Assembly: GCA_015039365.1 (NCBI GenBank)
Contig: WION01000003.1
Location: 620,001-684,000 of the forward strand
Source of the DNA: Amanita rubescens
Lineage: Eukaryota > Basidiomycota > Agaricomycetes > Agaricales > Amanitaceae
Direction of reading: 5' to 3'
Length of the DNA stretch: 64,000 nt
Position 1 is the stretch's first letter. The number at the start of each line of letters is the position of its first letter. This document shows positions 42,167 through 55,448 of this stretch, piece after piece. A program made the translations under genes and the position numbers. The notes under the pieces were generated by a model. It was given only the letters and a program-made list of their open reading frames with translations, was not told where the DNA came from and did no database searches.

Positions 42167-45017
42167 TCATTCGCGGGTGGCATGTACCCAACTACCTCCG
42201 CTTCCACTAGGGCTAGCTGCCCCACTAACGCGGCCTTCCTCCCCTCTTGCAACCTCCTCTCGATGTTCTTCCTCATGCGGATCATCCCGGTAGACAGGCG
42301 CCGACGCGAGCCCTGCCGCCGTAGATGGATCGTCGTCATCAAGGAAACCGGAATGGAACCCGAGCCCAACAGAAGGGGACTGTTCACGAGAGTGACCAGA
42401 ACGCAGGCCAGTACGCTCATCCGCATCTTCATCATCTGAAAGCTCCCCAAATGCATCATACAACTGCCTCGTCCTTGCTGTTCTGCCACCTTCCCGCCCA
42501 CCACCTCTGAGAGAAGTCATGTTTACTTCTTCGGTTTCGGTGAGACTGGTATAAGCTGCTTTTCGGGCAACATGTCGTCTCCAAAAGAATATTCCTGCAC
42601 CGATGCCAAAGAGTAGAACCACGGTGATGGCACCGAAAAACCATTTCTGGCTAGATATAAGTTTTGACATATCTGAAAACCAACCCTCGTCCAGAGCCTC
42701 GATCCCAGTGGGCTTGGTGGTGGCCGTTGCGCTGGGAGACGCTACAGAGAAAGCAGGTTTCTTGTTGTCACCCTCGGCTGATCCATGATCACCGGGGAGA
42801 TGCGAAGTGGGGCGGGGGTGCGTTTTAGTTGCAGTGGCATTAGCGATGGGGCTATGAGGGCCATCTTTTGGTGGGAGAACGTTCGGTACATTGACAAGTT
42901 CGAATTTGGTTGTTTTCGTTGGGTTTATCGCTGAGCCCCATAACATCATATTCCAGCCAAGGAAGGTTCCATTATTTTCGTTTTCCTGGTCAGATACTCG
43001 AATGGTCCAGTTGCCAACAGGGTCTTCGCCCCTAACAACTACTTCAATCTTGCGACCACAATATGAAGCAGGGTCTTACCAATGCTTTACAGTCATAAAG
43101 GTCCAACCTGGAAACCCTCCATCGGATTTGTCGCCAGAACGGACACCAGCTAAAATGCTTTTGATCTTGTTAGGGCTTACTACTTCGACCTTAACATCTC
43201 CTCGTCTCGCGTGATCAATCCACACTTTGACATTAATATGCTCGAGGTTTTCGAAATTGTTCTCGGTAAGCATTTCCTTTGTGATGGTTATTGTGTTCGT
43301 TATTCCACCCTTAGCGATAAACTCCCCTCCAAAGTACTCGGTCTCGGTCATCCTTCCGTTCTTTAGCTGAACTGTCTTTGTTTCCAACCATGTTTGCGGC
43401 TTGACCAGATTCCATGACTTCGCCGCCATGACATATCTGTACCCGTCTAAAGCACCATAGCCATATTTATAGCTGTACAAGCGTCCGGTTGCCGTGCGTT
43501 CCCAGTCAGGGTCGTCTGAGTTTACAATACGTGCAGTCTCGATACAAAGATATTGTATGTCACGCCAAGTTAAATCTGGCCTGCCATTCCATTAGGTATG
43601 GTATAACGTCTTTGAAAAGAGACGTACCGAACTTGCAAAGCAAGTGCGAAAACGCCTACGGCGTTGGGTGCAGCGGCGGAAGTACCTCCATGGGTATTGG
43701 TACATTTATTGTTTCCTCTATCCGTAGTGACCTAGATAATCGGTGAGAAAGATGAAGCCTAAAAAATAGCAGACTACGAACGATATGCTGTCCACTGCCA
43801 GAACTATACGCAACAATCATGTTGGCGGCGCACGCTTCCGAGTAATAAGGGTGAAGACCCTTGTAATCAATAGACGAGACGGTGACAGAGTATATACTAT
43901 TTGTATACCCGTCAAAGTTGCATTGATCGTGGTATCCACCACCGTTCCCGCTTGCGAAAACGAAAACGGAACCTTTGCCGGCCCGGCCATTGTTGATGCC
44001 ATTTAATACAGCTTTGCTGACGATATAGTTGGGCCCGTCCATGGACATACCATTATCTGGTGGGCCCCAACTACAGCTATAAAGTGATACATTTTGGAAT
44101 CCATGATTCAGCGCCGCTGCCTCGTCGACATCAGATATTGGACCAGACAAGATGCGGACCCCAGCAACTTTGGATTCATATGCGATTCCAACACCACAAA
44201 CATCATTTTTTACTGCGGCAACTTGACCAGCACAGCGAGTGCCATGACGATCATCTTCTAATTTGGGAGTGGGCAAATCTTCGTGGTCATTAAAGTCGTG
44301 GGAATTGGCAGCATCCTAGGATGCCAGAGAAATATGAATGTGTCCCGTGGGAGGTAACAAATTACTTACAAAATTAGCCTTAAGATCCTCGCTGTTATAA
44401 TCTAAACCATCGTCCACGAAAGAAGAAATAACACCTTTTCCAGTGTATCCCATAGCCCATAACGCAGTTACATTCATCATATGTTCCGGATGCTCGTCAT
44501 TAATAAGGTGCCATTGTCGAGCGAACAAGGGGTCCTTTATCCCTAGGCGTGCTGCGATAGCTCGCTCAGACGCTACGTCTGGTGGACTTATTGGTGGGGG
44601 GGCCCGCTTAACTCGACGTCTAAGTGTCTGTTTTGAGAAGTATCGGATGGGGGCGACAACACGTCGTGCGTTGTGAGCCTCTGAACGTATTGTCAGAGAT
44701 GAATCCTGTTCTTGATTTGCGACAGCGCGAAGATCTTCGTAAGCGCGTAACACGCTATCAACTGGTTCCCCTCTGCGTGCGTCGTATGGTGGTTTCAGCG
44801 TTCTGACAAGCCAGAAATCTTTTAATTCCCCCACTTGCTCGACAATTTCTACCCCAAGTGACTGCGCAATGACATCTAGGGAAGCACCTGACGTGGCGCT
44901 GGGGTCGTGCTCAAGCACATAATAGTTGTGGGTATCGTATGTCCGTTTTGCGGGAGTCCCCAGCACCAGAGCTCTGTGGGCTAGCAGTGCTAGCAAGAGG
45001 GAGAGAGGAAGTAGCAT
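42167..45017 (-). CDS. KEX2: Kexin, Golgi pro-protein convertase
   Basis: Subtilisin-family endoprotease cutting after dibasic sites in the late Golgi. The signal peptide is MLLPLSLLLALLAHRALVLG (ATG 45017; the frame extends upstream only to a GTG). A prodomain ends near VKRAPPP, a likely autocleavage Lys-Arg. Catalytic residues: Asp in SSFVDDGLDY, His in DDRHGTRCAG, oxyanion Asn in FASGNGG, Ser in HGGTSAAAP. The P domain runs to DQENENNGTFLGWNMMLWG. A Ser/Thr/Pro-rich stalk leads to one transmembrane segment (WFFGAITVVLLFGIGAGIFFW) and an acidic cytosolic tail with YDAF and AAYTSL, candidate sorting signals. It is head to head (74 bp) with NMT. Confidence 0.95.
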
Positions 45018-45091
45018 AGTGACGGACACAGCCACTTCGTGAAATAATATTTATGAAAATAATTATATTAAAATTAGGCACATCTTCCACC
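45018..45091. promoter_or_regulatory. 74-bp divergent region, KEX2/NMT1
   Basis: Contains an AT-rich core of about 35 bp (45045-45080) rich in AATATT and TTATATTA, which could act as TATA-like elements in both directions. No other motif is seen. Function is inferred from spacing. Confidence 0.4.
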
Positions 45092-46767
45092 ATGAAGGAA
45101 CACAAGGTAAGTCCTCGACTGTTCACACTACGCCTGATCGCCATATCGTCTCCAGTTCTGGGCAACGCAGCCAGTACCTCAGTGGGGTGACTTCAATTTC
45201 TGCAACTGTATTCATGCGTCTCACTTATCACTTTCCAGGTGACCCTACAGGCGAAGACGGTTATATTGAACCTTCAAAGTCCCATGACGAGATTAGACAG
45301 GAGCCTTACTCTTTGCCCAAGGAGTTTGAATGGTCAATTATCGACATCGATGACCCAAAACAGGTGACTCGTCCCGTCATAACGCCCAATCTCTTTTCTT
45401 AACGGTGAACCTAGAACAAGGAATTATACGATCTACTGTCTGCAAACTATGTAGAGGACGATGATGCTGCATTCCGCTTCAACTATAGCTCTGACTTTCT
45501 GAAATGGTGCGCCAAAATTCCATATATCTAGGTATATATTTTGAGATGCTCGGATAGGGCATTGAAGCCCCCAGGATACCACAAGGAATGGCATATCGGA
45601 GTCCGCGTAGCTTCGAATAAGAAGCTCGTCGCATTTATATCTGGTGTTCCTATAACGTTACGTGTACGGGCAAAGTAAGCGATCCAATACTGGCATAGTA
45701 TTACGTTACTAAAACTACACAGCTCCATATCGGCAACAGAAATCAACTACCTTTGCGTACACAAGAAGCTACGCTCGAAACGATTAGCCCCGGTCCTCAT
45801 TAAAGAGGTCACACGGCAGGTGCATCTCAAGGGGATCTTTCAGGCCATCTATACTGCCGGCATCGTGATACCCACTCCTGTCTCTGTTTGCCGGTGAGTT
45901 CACTGCTCAATCCACTGGATTTGTCAGTTCACCATATTATTTGTAGCTATTACCACCGGTCTCTTAATGTACAGAAATTAGTTGAAACCAAATTCTGCTA
46001 CGTTCCTCGAAACATGACTCTCGCACGAATGATTAGGATCAACAAGCTACCCGCAGCAACCTCTCTGCCAGGCTTACGTGAAGCGGAGGATCGTGATATA
46101 CCTGAGCTAGCTGCATTGTTCACAAAACATATGGAGCGCTATTCTATGGTTCCTATTTTCAATGAACAGGAATTACGACATCAGCTTCTAAGCGGGAAGG
46201 GTACAGGTAAGATAGGTGACGGCGGAGCCGGTAGGAGAGAAGGTCAGGTTACATGGACTTATGTGGTCGAGGTAAGTCAAATGGAGACACAGCATACTCC
46301 TGAACCAAATCATTACGCCTGAAGGACCCACAATCACATCGTATCACGGACTTCTTCTCGTTTTACTCATTACCATCCACGGTGATTAACAACGCCAAGT
46401 ATCCCACGCTCGAAGCAGCATACCTGTATTATTACGGCACGGAAACTGCATTTACGTCCGAAGATGATGAGAAGTCCCTAAAGAAGCGCCTTATGTCGCT
46501 AATTGGTGATGCTCTGGTAGTGGCAACAGAGGCCAACTTTGATGTTTTCAATGCACTAACACTGATGGACAATGTTCCTATTCTGAAGGATCTCAAGGTA
46601 AACTTTCGTGATCCTTTCTTCATGCTTCGCTTATTGTTTGGCAGTTTGCTGAAGGAGACGGCTTCCTTAACTTTTATCTATATAACTGGAGAACAACTCC
46701 TTTAGCAGGTATGGCACCAGTAGGCGACGTGTCAGCAGGAAATGGCATAGGAGTTGTGATGTTGTGA
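45092..46767 (+). CDS. NMT1: Glycylpeptide N-tetradecanoyltransferase (NMT)
   Basis: Adds myristate to N-terminal glycines. Conserved parts: [17 protein letters not shown]-equivalent [89 protein letters not shown] and FNALTLMDN. The C-terminus ends GVVML, the invariant carboxylate that serves as catalytic base. Exon 1 is 15 nt (MKEHK) and aligns to the yeast MKDHKFW position, so the usual N-terminal extension of 50-80 residues is missing unless an upstream exon overlaps the KEX2 start. Many small exons. It is tail to tail with UFD1. Confidence 0.94.
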
Positions 46768-46838
46768 TAAAATACTTTTTTTGCATTGAGTCTCCGAGAA
46801 ATATCTAGTGTACACTACAGTACAAGGTCCAGATGAGA

Positions 46839-48490
46839 TCAGTCACTGTCGATCATTATAACATCGTCATCGTCAACACCCCAGTCCGGTGTCGGGCTTC
46901 GTTCCTTTTGCTTGGACTTTGAATTTCTTGGTGGTGACGAAGGCTGCGCTGATTTTCCGGATCTTTGGCCAACTTGTTTCTTACTGGAACCGAGCGATTG
47001 CCCAGATGAGCCCCAGTTGTAGCCCTTTGAGCGATCTTCAGATTTATTGTGTGTCGCTTCCGGTGCGACACGTTCTGTGAGGGAGCGACCAGTACCACCG
47101 AAAGTTGCCTGATAAATCACGTCAATAAGTGTGTTTAAAAGGATTTGACTAGTATACCGAAGGATCTCCATTAGGTTCGGGAGACGGATCCTGAGGTGGA
47201 GCATACGGAACGACATTAAATCCAAAGAAAAGCTGTCCAGGTGGGAGATTCAAGGCGGCAGGTACCTTCATGTTCTTATCATATGTATTGTTGGAGACGA
47301 CTTTTGCTTGGCTTCGGTGGGAGTCAACAAGACGAAGAATTTGAAGAGAGATACCTTACTTCGACCTTAAAATCTTACTGCCTTCAGGTACTTGCTCCGC
47401 AGGCCGATGAGTGATCCCTTTGCCCTTCGTTTTTCTCCCAGATAGCGTTTCTCCCTTCCCTTTGAAGCTCTCCCACTGATCTCCATCTTTAAACATCGCC
47501 GTCTGCCCGGTGCTCATTCCAGCGAAGCCACCACTGAGAGATGACCCAGGTCTGGAAGAGCCAGGAGACGATGAATTGAGATCAATTTTGAGTTTGGAAG
47601 CCATTGTCGTCGGTGGTGGCGCTTTCGGACGCTCGGGTTCCACGTATCCAATAGGAGGTGCGAAATCAACCTCCAGATCTGTATCAAGGATGCAGATTCC
47701 AGAATTCCCGGGCCGCGTCTCCATGGCCAGAAGTCCGAAAACTATTGAATTATAGCTGATTTCTATGATGTCACCTTGGGTCAACGCCGAAAAATTACGA
47801 AGAGCCTGTTCAAGTCTAGCACCTGTTCACTTATTGTTTCAACGAGGCGTATGAATAGTACATACACTGCTTTCGGGTCGGAAACTTCGAGGAAATGGAC
47901 CGACTGGGGCTGTAACTTAACCAGTTTGCCTTTTGGCAATTCTGTCCCTGTGATTCGAATTATATCGCCTTCAGATAGGCGAAGAGTTCTCATCATCCAA
48001 TATGGCAGATGAACACATCCTTCATCGGCGATGAACTCCAGCACACCTGCATGCGTTGAGGCGGCAGAGTTATTCGGATTGCGCAGTTGGAACATCCAAG
48101 GAGATTCGAGGTCTAGATTTGTTAGACTTGCCAAAGCAGAAGGTGGCATGATAACTTGAACGATCCAAGATTAGCCACACAGTCACAACATTGATAACTT
48201 GGGGGGTGGTGCTCACTCTTGCCACCGTAAGACACATTCTCTCGCTCGCGTTGGAGCATTGCCATGCTATAGGCCCTCAAATATTCATCGTACCTCCCTG
48301 GAGATGAACGGCCCATGTAGCCTCCAGGAAACGCGGCTCTACGAATGTGGTCAGACTGAGACGGGAGAAAGGTGATGAGCCAGTACCCTGTAAATTGGGC
48401 TAGCAAGCCACCTGGACCATTTGGATTGTTAAACTAGAGAGTGAGTGAGTAGGACATACAACTGAGTAGCGAAAGGCTTACGAAGTCCAT
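46839..48490 (-). CDS. UFD1: UFD1, Cdc48/p97 cofactor
   Basis: Ubiquitin-binding partner of Npl4 and Cdc48 in ERAD. The double-psi barrel domain includes SYGGKIIMPPSALASLTNL, WMFQLRNP, HAGVLEFIADEGCVHLPYWMM, and LPKGKLVKLQPQSVHFLEV. Next come EISYNSIVFGLLAMETRP and the LDTDLEVDFAPPIGY segment. A Ser/Pro/Lys-rich linker leads to LPPGQLFFGF and an acidic C-terminus (DWGVDDDDVIMIDSD) that may be a SUMO- or Cdc48-interaction motif. Exon 1 is nine bases (ATGGACTTC, 48490-48482) before a GTAAGC donor. It is head to head with CCT4 at 77 bp. Confidence 0.93.
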
Positions 48491-48567
48491 GAGCGTCGTG
48501 ATTAAGGATTGTCACGCAACGTGACTCACGATCTCAACAGAGACGCGTCAATTTACTGATAAAAACC
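48491..48567. promoter_or_regulatory. 77-bp divergent UFD1/CCT4 region with perfect inverted repeat
   Basis: Contains GTCACG-CAA-CGTGAC (48511-48525), a perfect inverted repeat with 6-bp arms, near the centre, and an ACGCGT hexamer at 48543-48548. Both flanking genes act in protein quality control. A dimeric factor binding the palindrome and serving both genes is an inference. Confidence 0.5.
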
Positions 48568-50567
48568 ATGGCCTCAGCCGCTGCTCCCAGTTCCTCCAAC
48601 GCGAATACGGCCTTCAAGGACAAGGTTTTACTTCTAGCTACTGGTTATGTTTTACCTGTAACTGATATCTGGCTTTAGAACAAGCCGATGGAATTGCGGC
48701 TTTCTAACATGGTTGCTGCCAAGGGTGATGCATTCCGATCCAATCCCTGCCTCGACAATTACCTAACTAGGGTCCAGCTATAAGTGATGCAGTGCGGACG
48801 TCTTTGGGTCCGAAAGGAATGGATAAGATGGCACGTACACTCTAATCGTCGATTCCCATTGCTCATCAGGCGTGCCATCAGATTCAAACAGCGAAGGGCG
48901 AAGTTATAGTAACAAATGACGGAGCGACCATTCTTAAAAGCATACAGGCGATTCATCCTGCTGCCAAGATGGCAAGTAAACGTGAATCATAATATTATTC
49001 AATCTCATCTTCTCATAGCTCGTCGATCTTTCTGCTGCTCAAGATGTAGAAGCCGGTGATGGCACTACCTCGGTTGTCGTACTGGCAGGCAGCTTGCTGG
49101 GCGCAGCAGAGAAAATGCTTCAAAAAGGCATCCACCCCACGACCATCGCCGAATCATTCCTCAAAGCATCCACGAAAGCTGTCGAGTATCTGACGGACCT
49201 GTCGACACCGCTGGATCTTAGCGACAGAGCTAGCCTCCTACGGGCGGCAAGCACGTCGCTCAACTCCAAAGTACTATTGTTTATTGAAAAAGATGTTGTT
49301 TAGCTGATTTCCTTGCAGATCGTATCCCAATATTCTTCCATCCTTGCCCCAATCGCAGTTGACGCCGTCACACGGCTCATAACCCCAACTTCAACCAACG
49401 TAGATCTCAATGACGTACGCATTGTAAAACGGGTAGGAGGAACGATTGAAGATACGCAACTCGTCGAGGGCGTCGTTCTCAACCAGAATGTCATCACATC
49501 GGCAGGTGGGCCCGCCCGGATGGAAAAGGCCAAAATTGCTATCATCCAGTTCCAACTCAGTGCTCCAAAACCTGATGTATTTTTTTTTGACCACCCCTAC
49601 GTCGATTCTCTAACTTAGCCTGATAGATGGACAATACCGTCGTCATTAACGATTACCGACAAATGGACAAAGTTATCAAGGAAGGAAGACAATATCTGCT
49701 TAACATGTGCAAAAAAATTAAGAAAGCAAACTGCAATGTCTTGCTCATTCAAAAATCAATCCTTCGTGATGCCGTAGACGATACTTCCCTTAACTTCTTA
49801 AAACGTCTCAACATCCTTGTCGTCAAGGACATAGAACGTGACGAGATAGATTTTCTTTCAAAAAGTCTTGGCTGCAAGCCCATCGCGGACAGCGAAGCCT
49901 TTACAGAGGACAAGCTAGGATATGCTGACCTAGTTGAGGAAAATTCCGAGTCGGACGTTAAGGTCGTGCGCATTACTGGCATAAAAAACCGCGGAAAGAC
50001 AGTCAGTGTGTTGGTCATGGGCGGTAACCATCTGGTTGCGGACGAGTGTGAACGCAGTCTGCACGACGCATTGTGCGTCGTTCGCTGCCTTGTAAAAAAG
50101 CGGTAAGTTCCAACAGCAAATAGTTCTGTGTCAATGACGTTCATTTTTAGAGCGCTGATATGTGGTGGTGGAGCACCTGAAATACACATGTCTCGCCAGA
50201 TCTCCCAATATGCGCAATCACTAAAAGGGATGGAGGCGTACTGCTTCCAAGCTTATGCAGACGCATTGGAAGTTATTCCGACGACCCTCGCCGAAAATGC
50301 AGGACTAAATTCAATTTCTATCGTCACGGAACTTCGTAATCGCCATGCACTGGGTGAGCGTAACGCTGGCATCAACGTTCGAACAGTACGTCATAGTCAT
50401 GACCCAAAGTCCCATCCAACTGAACATTACCTGCGCAGGGCCTCATCTCGAATATCCAAGAAGAGGAAGTAGTGCAACCTCTTTTAGTCTCGACGAGTGC
50501 CATTGAGCTGTCAACAGAGACGGTTTGTTTATTGCTGAAGATTGACGATTATGTCCAGGCGCGGTAA
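48568..50567 (+). CDS. CCT4: CCT/TRiC chaperonin subunit delta
   Basis: Group II chaperonin subunit folding actin, tubulin and others. ATP-site motifs: [41 protein letters not shown] and later [14 protein letters not shown]. Delta-type features are the apical segment ISPKP-like [30 protein letters not shown], and [14 protein letters not shown]. The C-terminus ends [18 protein letters not shown]. Full length, about 530 residues in roughly eight exons. The first exons around 48568-48960 were joined using MASAAAPSS..., [25 protein letters not shown]. Confidence 0.95.
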
Positions 50568-50706
50568 CGGATTATATGTATCGATACCGAAACGGATTAA
50601 TTGAAAAACATAACCTATATTGCGGGCGTGAATAATACATATTAAGTGCTTTCTACGATGCGTGGGGATAAAGTGGGCCAAACTTGTACACAATGAGTTC
50701 AATATT

Positions 50707-52160
50707 TTACGGCTTCGGCGGCAAGTTGTTAATACGCATGGATGCAAAGTCATACAGCGTCCACAACAACCCATGGGTGGTGACGCTGCGCAATGCGCTA
50801 ACACCCAGACCACGATATATACGCGCAATACCTGCAATTAGAGGTTTCGGAGCACCAGGGTCGGGTCCTGGAAACCATGTCAGGCCAGTACGGAGGAGGG
50901 CCAGTGACAGACGTGCCTCTGATGAGCCGAACCAGCGTCTCCCAGGGGGTGCGATAAGGTTCTCCTGCGAGAGAGCGCTGTTGAACTTTGGTTTTGACGC
51001 TGGAGCAATATGTGTTAAGGTCGATAGCGCAGATGGCAAGGCCAAACATACACGTCAAGCGGGTATATGAGCGCCCAAGACGTGACCTGATGGTGGAAAA
51101 GAGGAAAGGTCCGTCAGAAATACGAGTAAGGATCAGTTTTCAAATGTATAATGATTACCCCTGATATTGAGCCACTTAAAAACGGCACCAATGATGCGGG
51201 AATGGGTAGCCAGGAGGGAGTAGGACCTTGTTCCCCAAAACGATTTCTCCCAAGGAGATGTCGTATGCCGTCGTACTCGAGGAAGTACAGTGCAGTGCCA
51301 AAGGTATCACGTACTAAGATAGAAGATTAATCAAGGCCAATCTTAGAGAAAATACGATCTCACTGAAATGTAGACGGAATCCTGTATAGAGCCCTGTGAT
51401 GCCATTCGTTCTGACAATGTCTCTTACCGTTTCAATCGTCCCCGGAGGTTTTGACAATGTGATATGCTTTCTAGCTGCGATGGTGTATTCCAACTGCCGG
51501 CGGACCTAGTGTTGGAGGAGATTGTTAATGCGATTTTTGTTTGTATTGCACAGTGAACGTTATTAACCTTGACAAGCTCAAAAGCTTTTTTTCCCTTTCA
51601 AGTCAGCCAAGTCTGATGTGAATACGCGACACTCACGAGCACTCCCAAACGAAATCAAAGAACCGCAAATGGCACCGCCTAGGCCACCCGCAAGAGCGGC
51701 ATCGATTATACTGTCCCGACACAGGTAGTTGTAATCCCAGCAGTAATCTTTGGTACTGTTGTAGATTATGAAGCTTCCAGCACCTTATATCGACCTTAGT
51801 AGACAACACTTGACTTTTGGAAGGGAATAGACGCACGGACAAAGGATATAGTCACAAGGGGTATCAATAGTCCACGGTAAAAGCCACTCAAGCCTTCCTC
51901 CCGGTACACCAGGCCCGCAAGGCTTGAGATAGTTGTTGGTCCTTTGGTCGTTTGGAGCCGTGATTTTAGCGAGTCTAGCTGGATAAGTAGCTGAGGATAT
52001 GGCGAGAATAGTGTTTTTTATGCTTGGAAGTGCTTACAGGGTAGCCGGCAAGCGTGGAGGCGCAACTAGCGAAGAGCGCAGACTCATATGCGTTGTACCC
52101 TGCAAAGGGCGTCTATGGAAGAGATAAAGGTAATGAGAACAAGCGCACGTCGTAAAACAT
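50707..52160 (-). CDS. Mitochondrial carrier family (SLC25) protein, substrate unknown
   Basis: Six-helix inner-membrane carrier. Three repeat signatures are visible: YPLDSLKSRLQ (repeat 1), FELVKVRRQ (repeat 2) and YPLDVVKTKVQQ (repeat 3). Other parts are GYNAYESALFASCASTLAG, YREEGLSGFYRGLLIPL, GGLGGAICGSLISF, TNGITGLYTGFRLHF, YFLEYDGIRHLLGR, ARIYRGLGVSALRSV and the C-terminal LYDFASMRIN. The start is the ATG at 52160 (MFYDTPFAGYNAYES), placed by splice phase with the next exon; an ATG further upstream is out of phase. Many introns of 40-60 nt. It resembles carnitine/acylcarnitine-type and related fungal carriers, but contact residues were not analysed. Confidence 0.85.
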
Positions 52161-52448
52161 CGCTGATCTCGTATAGAGCCTGAGATGGTCTTTGACGCTT
52201 CAATGTTAGCCATTAGCTGCAACGTAGAGATGTTTCAATGGACCTTGTTCCATCCATAGAGCACGATTACTGGGCTGGCCCACAGTCCAGCTTCGTGCGT
52301 TGCACGACGAAGGTTCGAAGATGTTTCGTTCTGTCCAGCAAAATTGGACGGAGAAGATAACTTGGGAAAGCCGGTGAATATCGGGCGCGTCACTCGCGGC
52401 TTCAATATAACTCAACGATTTAGTTTACATTCAGTAGTATTGCTCTGT

Positions 52449-55448
52449 TTAAAATCCTCCCAACCGCTTATTTCCCGTCTTCTTTTTACCCGGCCCAGTG
52501 CGCCCCCCATATGGGCCTGGTACTATCTGTGTGCTTGCAAAAACCTCTTGGGAATCGGCTATTGCCAATGCCACTGCTCCGGCATCCTGAGAGAACACCT
52601 CATGTCGAGTATCTCCGGCTCTGAATAGAGTAGGGTTCCTTGACGCGGCGACAGTTGGCGGCTGGACAATCAGACTTGTTCCAGTTTTGGCCTTCACCAC
52701 TAATTGAGTTGGATCACCCTCGTGAAAGGATCCGGAACGAACGTAGGCTTTCGGATCGGCTCCTACTTCGGCTCCTACTTGCCATTCCTTCAACAGCATG
52801 CAGACTCCGGGTGTACCCTTAACATCTCCATTAGACTCTTCGGTTCCTTCGTTATTGTCCTGCTTCAGAGGATGAAGATATCCGAACTGTATCGAGGGTG
52901 CATCGCTATCGAGAGAAAGAGCTTCGGCCATGCTTTCTAAATTTTCTTGGACTCGTTTCAAACCAACAACAGAGTGGCTTGAATATATACTGCTCGCCAA
53001 AACGAGATCAAGCGCCAGTTGTTCTCTTCCTCGGACTTCTCGTTGAATAGACCTGTACGATCGATCGCCTTCCTTGAGTAAATCAAATTGGGACAAGTGT
53101 TCCATTAATTCTTGGATATTTTGGGTTGCCTCCGGGACGAAATGTCTGAGCGTTGGAGCTATGTCACAAGTCCAAGCTGCGCCTTTCCCAAGCGTCGCCG
53201 AAGACAAACGACCTTGATTCAAAGCGCGATATCCTCTTACTGAATTGATAACAGATTCTGATAGGAAGTTGGCCTTCGAAATTTCCTGCGGTTCCTCCCC
53301 CGTGCGAAAAAGAAGGTCATGACTTGATTTGAGTAGTTTCGCAAGCTTCGACGGATTTGAATGTTCTACTTACGCAGTCAATACTTGTTCTTCGGCTGTG
53401 TCCGCCTTTTGCCAGAATAACGGAGCCTGTTCGATGACTTCATACAGCCTTTCTGCTTCCTCATCCTCCCGTCTCTCTCGTTGCTCCTCGTAGCGGAAGA
53501 ATAGATCTAACGTAAACTGGTAGGAAGGGCGGATAGCCGATCAAGAAAATTGATACATACGCTCGTATGCGGAAGAAAGGTCGAATTCCGTCCTGTCCCG
53601 GATGCCCAACGCACCAATGTCTTCTTGAAGGGTCCCTACCTTGTTATGCAATACATTTACGTCTTCAGACCACTCTACCTGAGTATCGGCCCCGTCGCGC
53701 GTTGAGAGGGATAAGTCGAAGCACTTTATACCTCCTCTATCACACATATTGAAAACGGTACAGCTTGAGTCTCTGTTGTGATATGGATGGCGGAAGAACA
53801 GTTGACTCCGATTACCCTTATCCTGGCTCTTTGACAATGGAAGGCAATAGGGAGGTTTATGGAGGGATAGATGGCATTTTTCCAATCGAGAAACATCGTA
53901 GACCGTTATCAAACCATTTCTCTTGGAAGTTAAGAACGTGATTGGTCCTTTAGTTTGTGTAAGTTTCTCCTCAACGAAAAACCGGGACGAATGGGACTGA
54001 CGACGCTCGAACTGGATTGTCTCGGTTCGAAGAGTTGGATCATAATTACGACTGTGCTTGAGTCCAAGGAGAGGTCTTTTTGGGTAGCGCTTGTCGATCC
54101 ATATTATCTGTTCCGTCGTACAAAATCTTATAATACCATCAGGAGCTTCATCTTCCAAAGACGTGAACCTGTCGTTCAGGACGTCTAAGGAGAAGAGAGT
54201 AAGAGATGAGTTAGCCTGCTATTCGTGTCAGCATTGATAGCGTCATATTCAAGCAATCTGCCTACCCTAGAATCCAGTAGACGGGCTTTGAATCCTGACA
54301 TCAAGGTACATTCATATCGACTTGTCCCCAAAGCGACACGCCACAAATCGTGATGTTCAACTGTTTGAGTTCCTCGAGATCCATCATATATCAAATGTCT
54401 ATGATCTTAGCAGAATAGAATATAGCATGGACGGCTTACTTACAAGGCAGCGCTTTCTTGACCATAGGCCGCTAAAAATGCCATGCCCCGATTATTGACG
54501 ACGAACATATTGAGCTCAGAATTCAACTTGACATCTTGGATGGTATTTCCACCAACATCGGACGCAGATAGTGTAGCAAGATCATTCAATACAGGCGCCG
54601 AGTCCTCCGGCGGCGCTAATTTAAACAGAGTGGTGCTACCATGGGTACGCACGGCGAAATACGGGTCTATGCCAGAAGGATAGTTTCTGTCTCGAGAATC
54701 ACTATCCCGTGAGGAAACGATTTGCAATATAGGCGTATGAAAGCTCTTGACAGGATTCGCGGACGGCTTAAAGATAAGTTGACCTCCTTCAGGACAAAGA
54801 AGGGGCGACAAGTCTGAAAATCATAGCTTAGTACATGGAGCATAAAAGGAAGCAAAAACTGACTGAGATCGCTTTTGAGCTCACCCATAGGAAATGCTAG
54901 GTAGGTGTGCTTCTTGTCGTTTGCGTCGTTTGCAACGACACTTTCTAGTACGTTACCAGCGTATGGGTTGAACGAGCGAAGTTCGTCGGTATATCTAGTC
55001 GCCTCCGTAAGATGCTCTCTGATCAGGTCAGCTGGAATATCCACGTCAGGATGATATGTTCTTATAAAATTTGCCTATTTCACAATGAGAAATGTCATAG
55101 AAAATCTAGAACAAGATTAACCCCTTGCTCGGCATTTTGCTTCAGAGACAAGCGAGGCAAAGCAAGCGGTAGAGGGCATGTCGGCGGAAATGCAACGCAG
55201 GTCTTGCCAGCGTGCAACCTGTATGGCATTTCATCTTGAAGAATTTGAGTTGATTTAAAGTAGGAATGTCAAGTAGTGATACCTTTGAAAAGTGTTGTCC
55301 ACTGAAATCGGCCGTCTCTCTCGACCAGAGACACCAGGTTGGGTCCACCATGGGTCACAAGTGGATACGAAAGTGTTTCCGTGGCATCTTGCCTTTTTGC
55401 TAGACCTTCGGAGGCGTATTTCTTGCCATGGCAGGGCCAGGAGTCCAT
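52449..55448 (-). CDS. RRN6: RNA polymerase I core factor subunit Rrn6-like
   Basis: TAF1C/Rrn6-type subunit of the core factor that recruits Pol I to rDNA. The N-terminal half looks like a beta-propeller: HGGPNLVSLVERDGRF, FAVRTHGSTTLFKL, and the characteristic TEQIIWIDKRYPKRPLLGLKHSRNYD. A helical middle follows (EATQNIQELMEHLSQFDLL), and the protein ends KKKTGNKRLGGF, the typical basic Gly-Phe end of Rrn6. The start at 55448 (MDSWPCHGKKYASEGLAKR) is the first ATG in frame; the open frame upstream uses GTG. It is head to head with uL3m (86 bp). About eight exons; internal borders are approximate. Confidence 0.82.
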
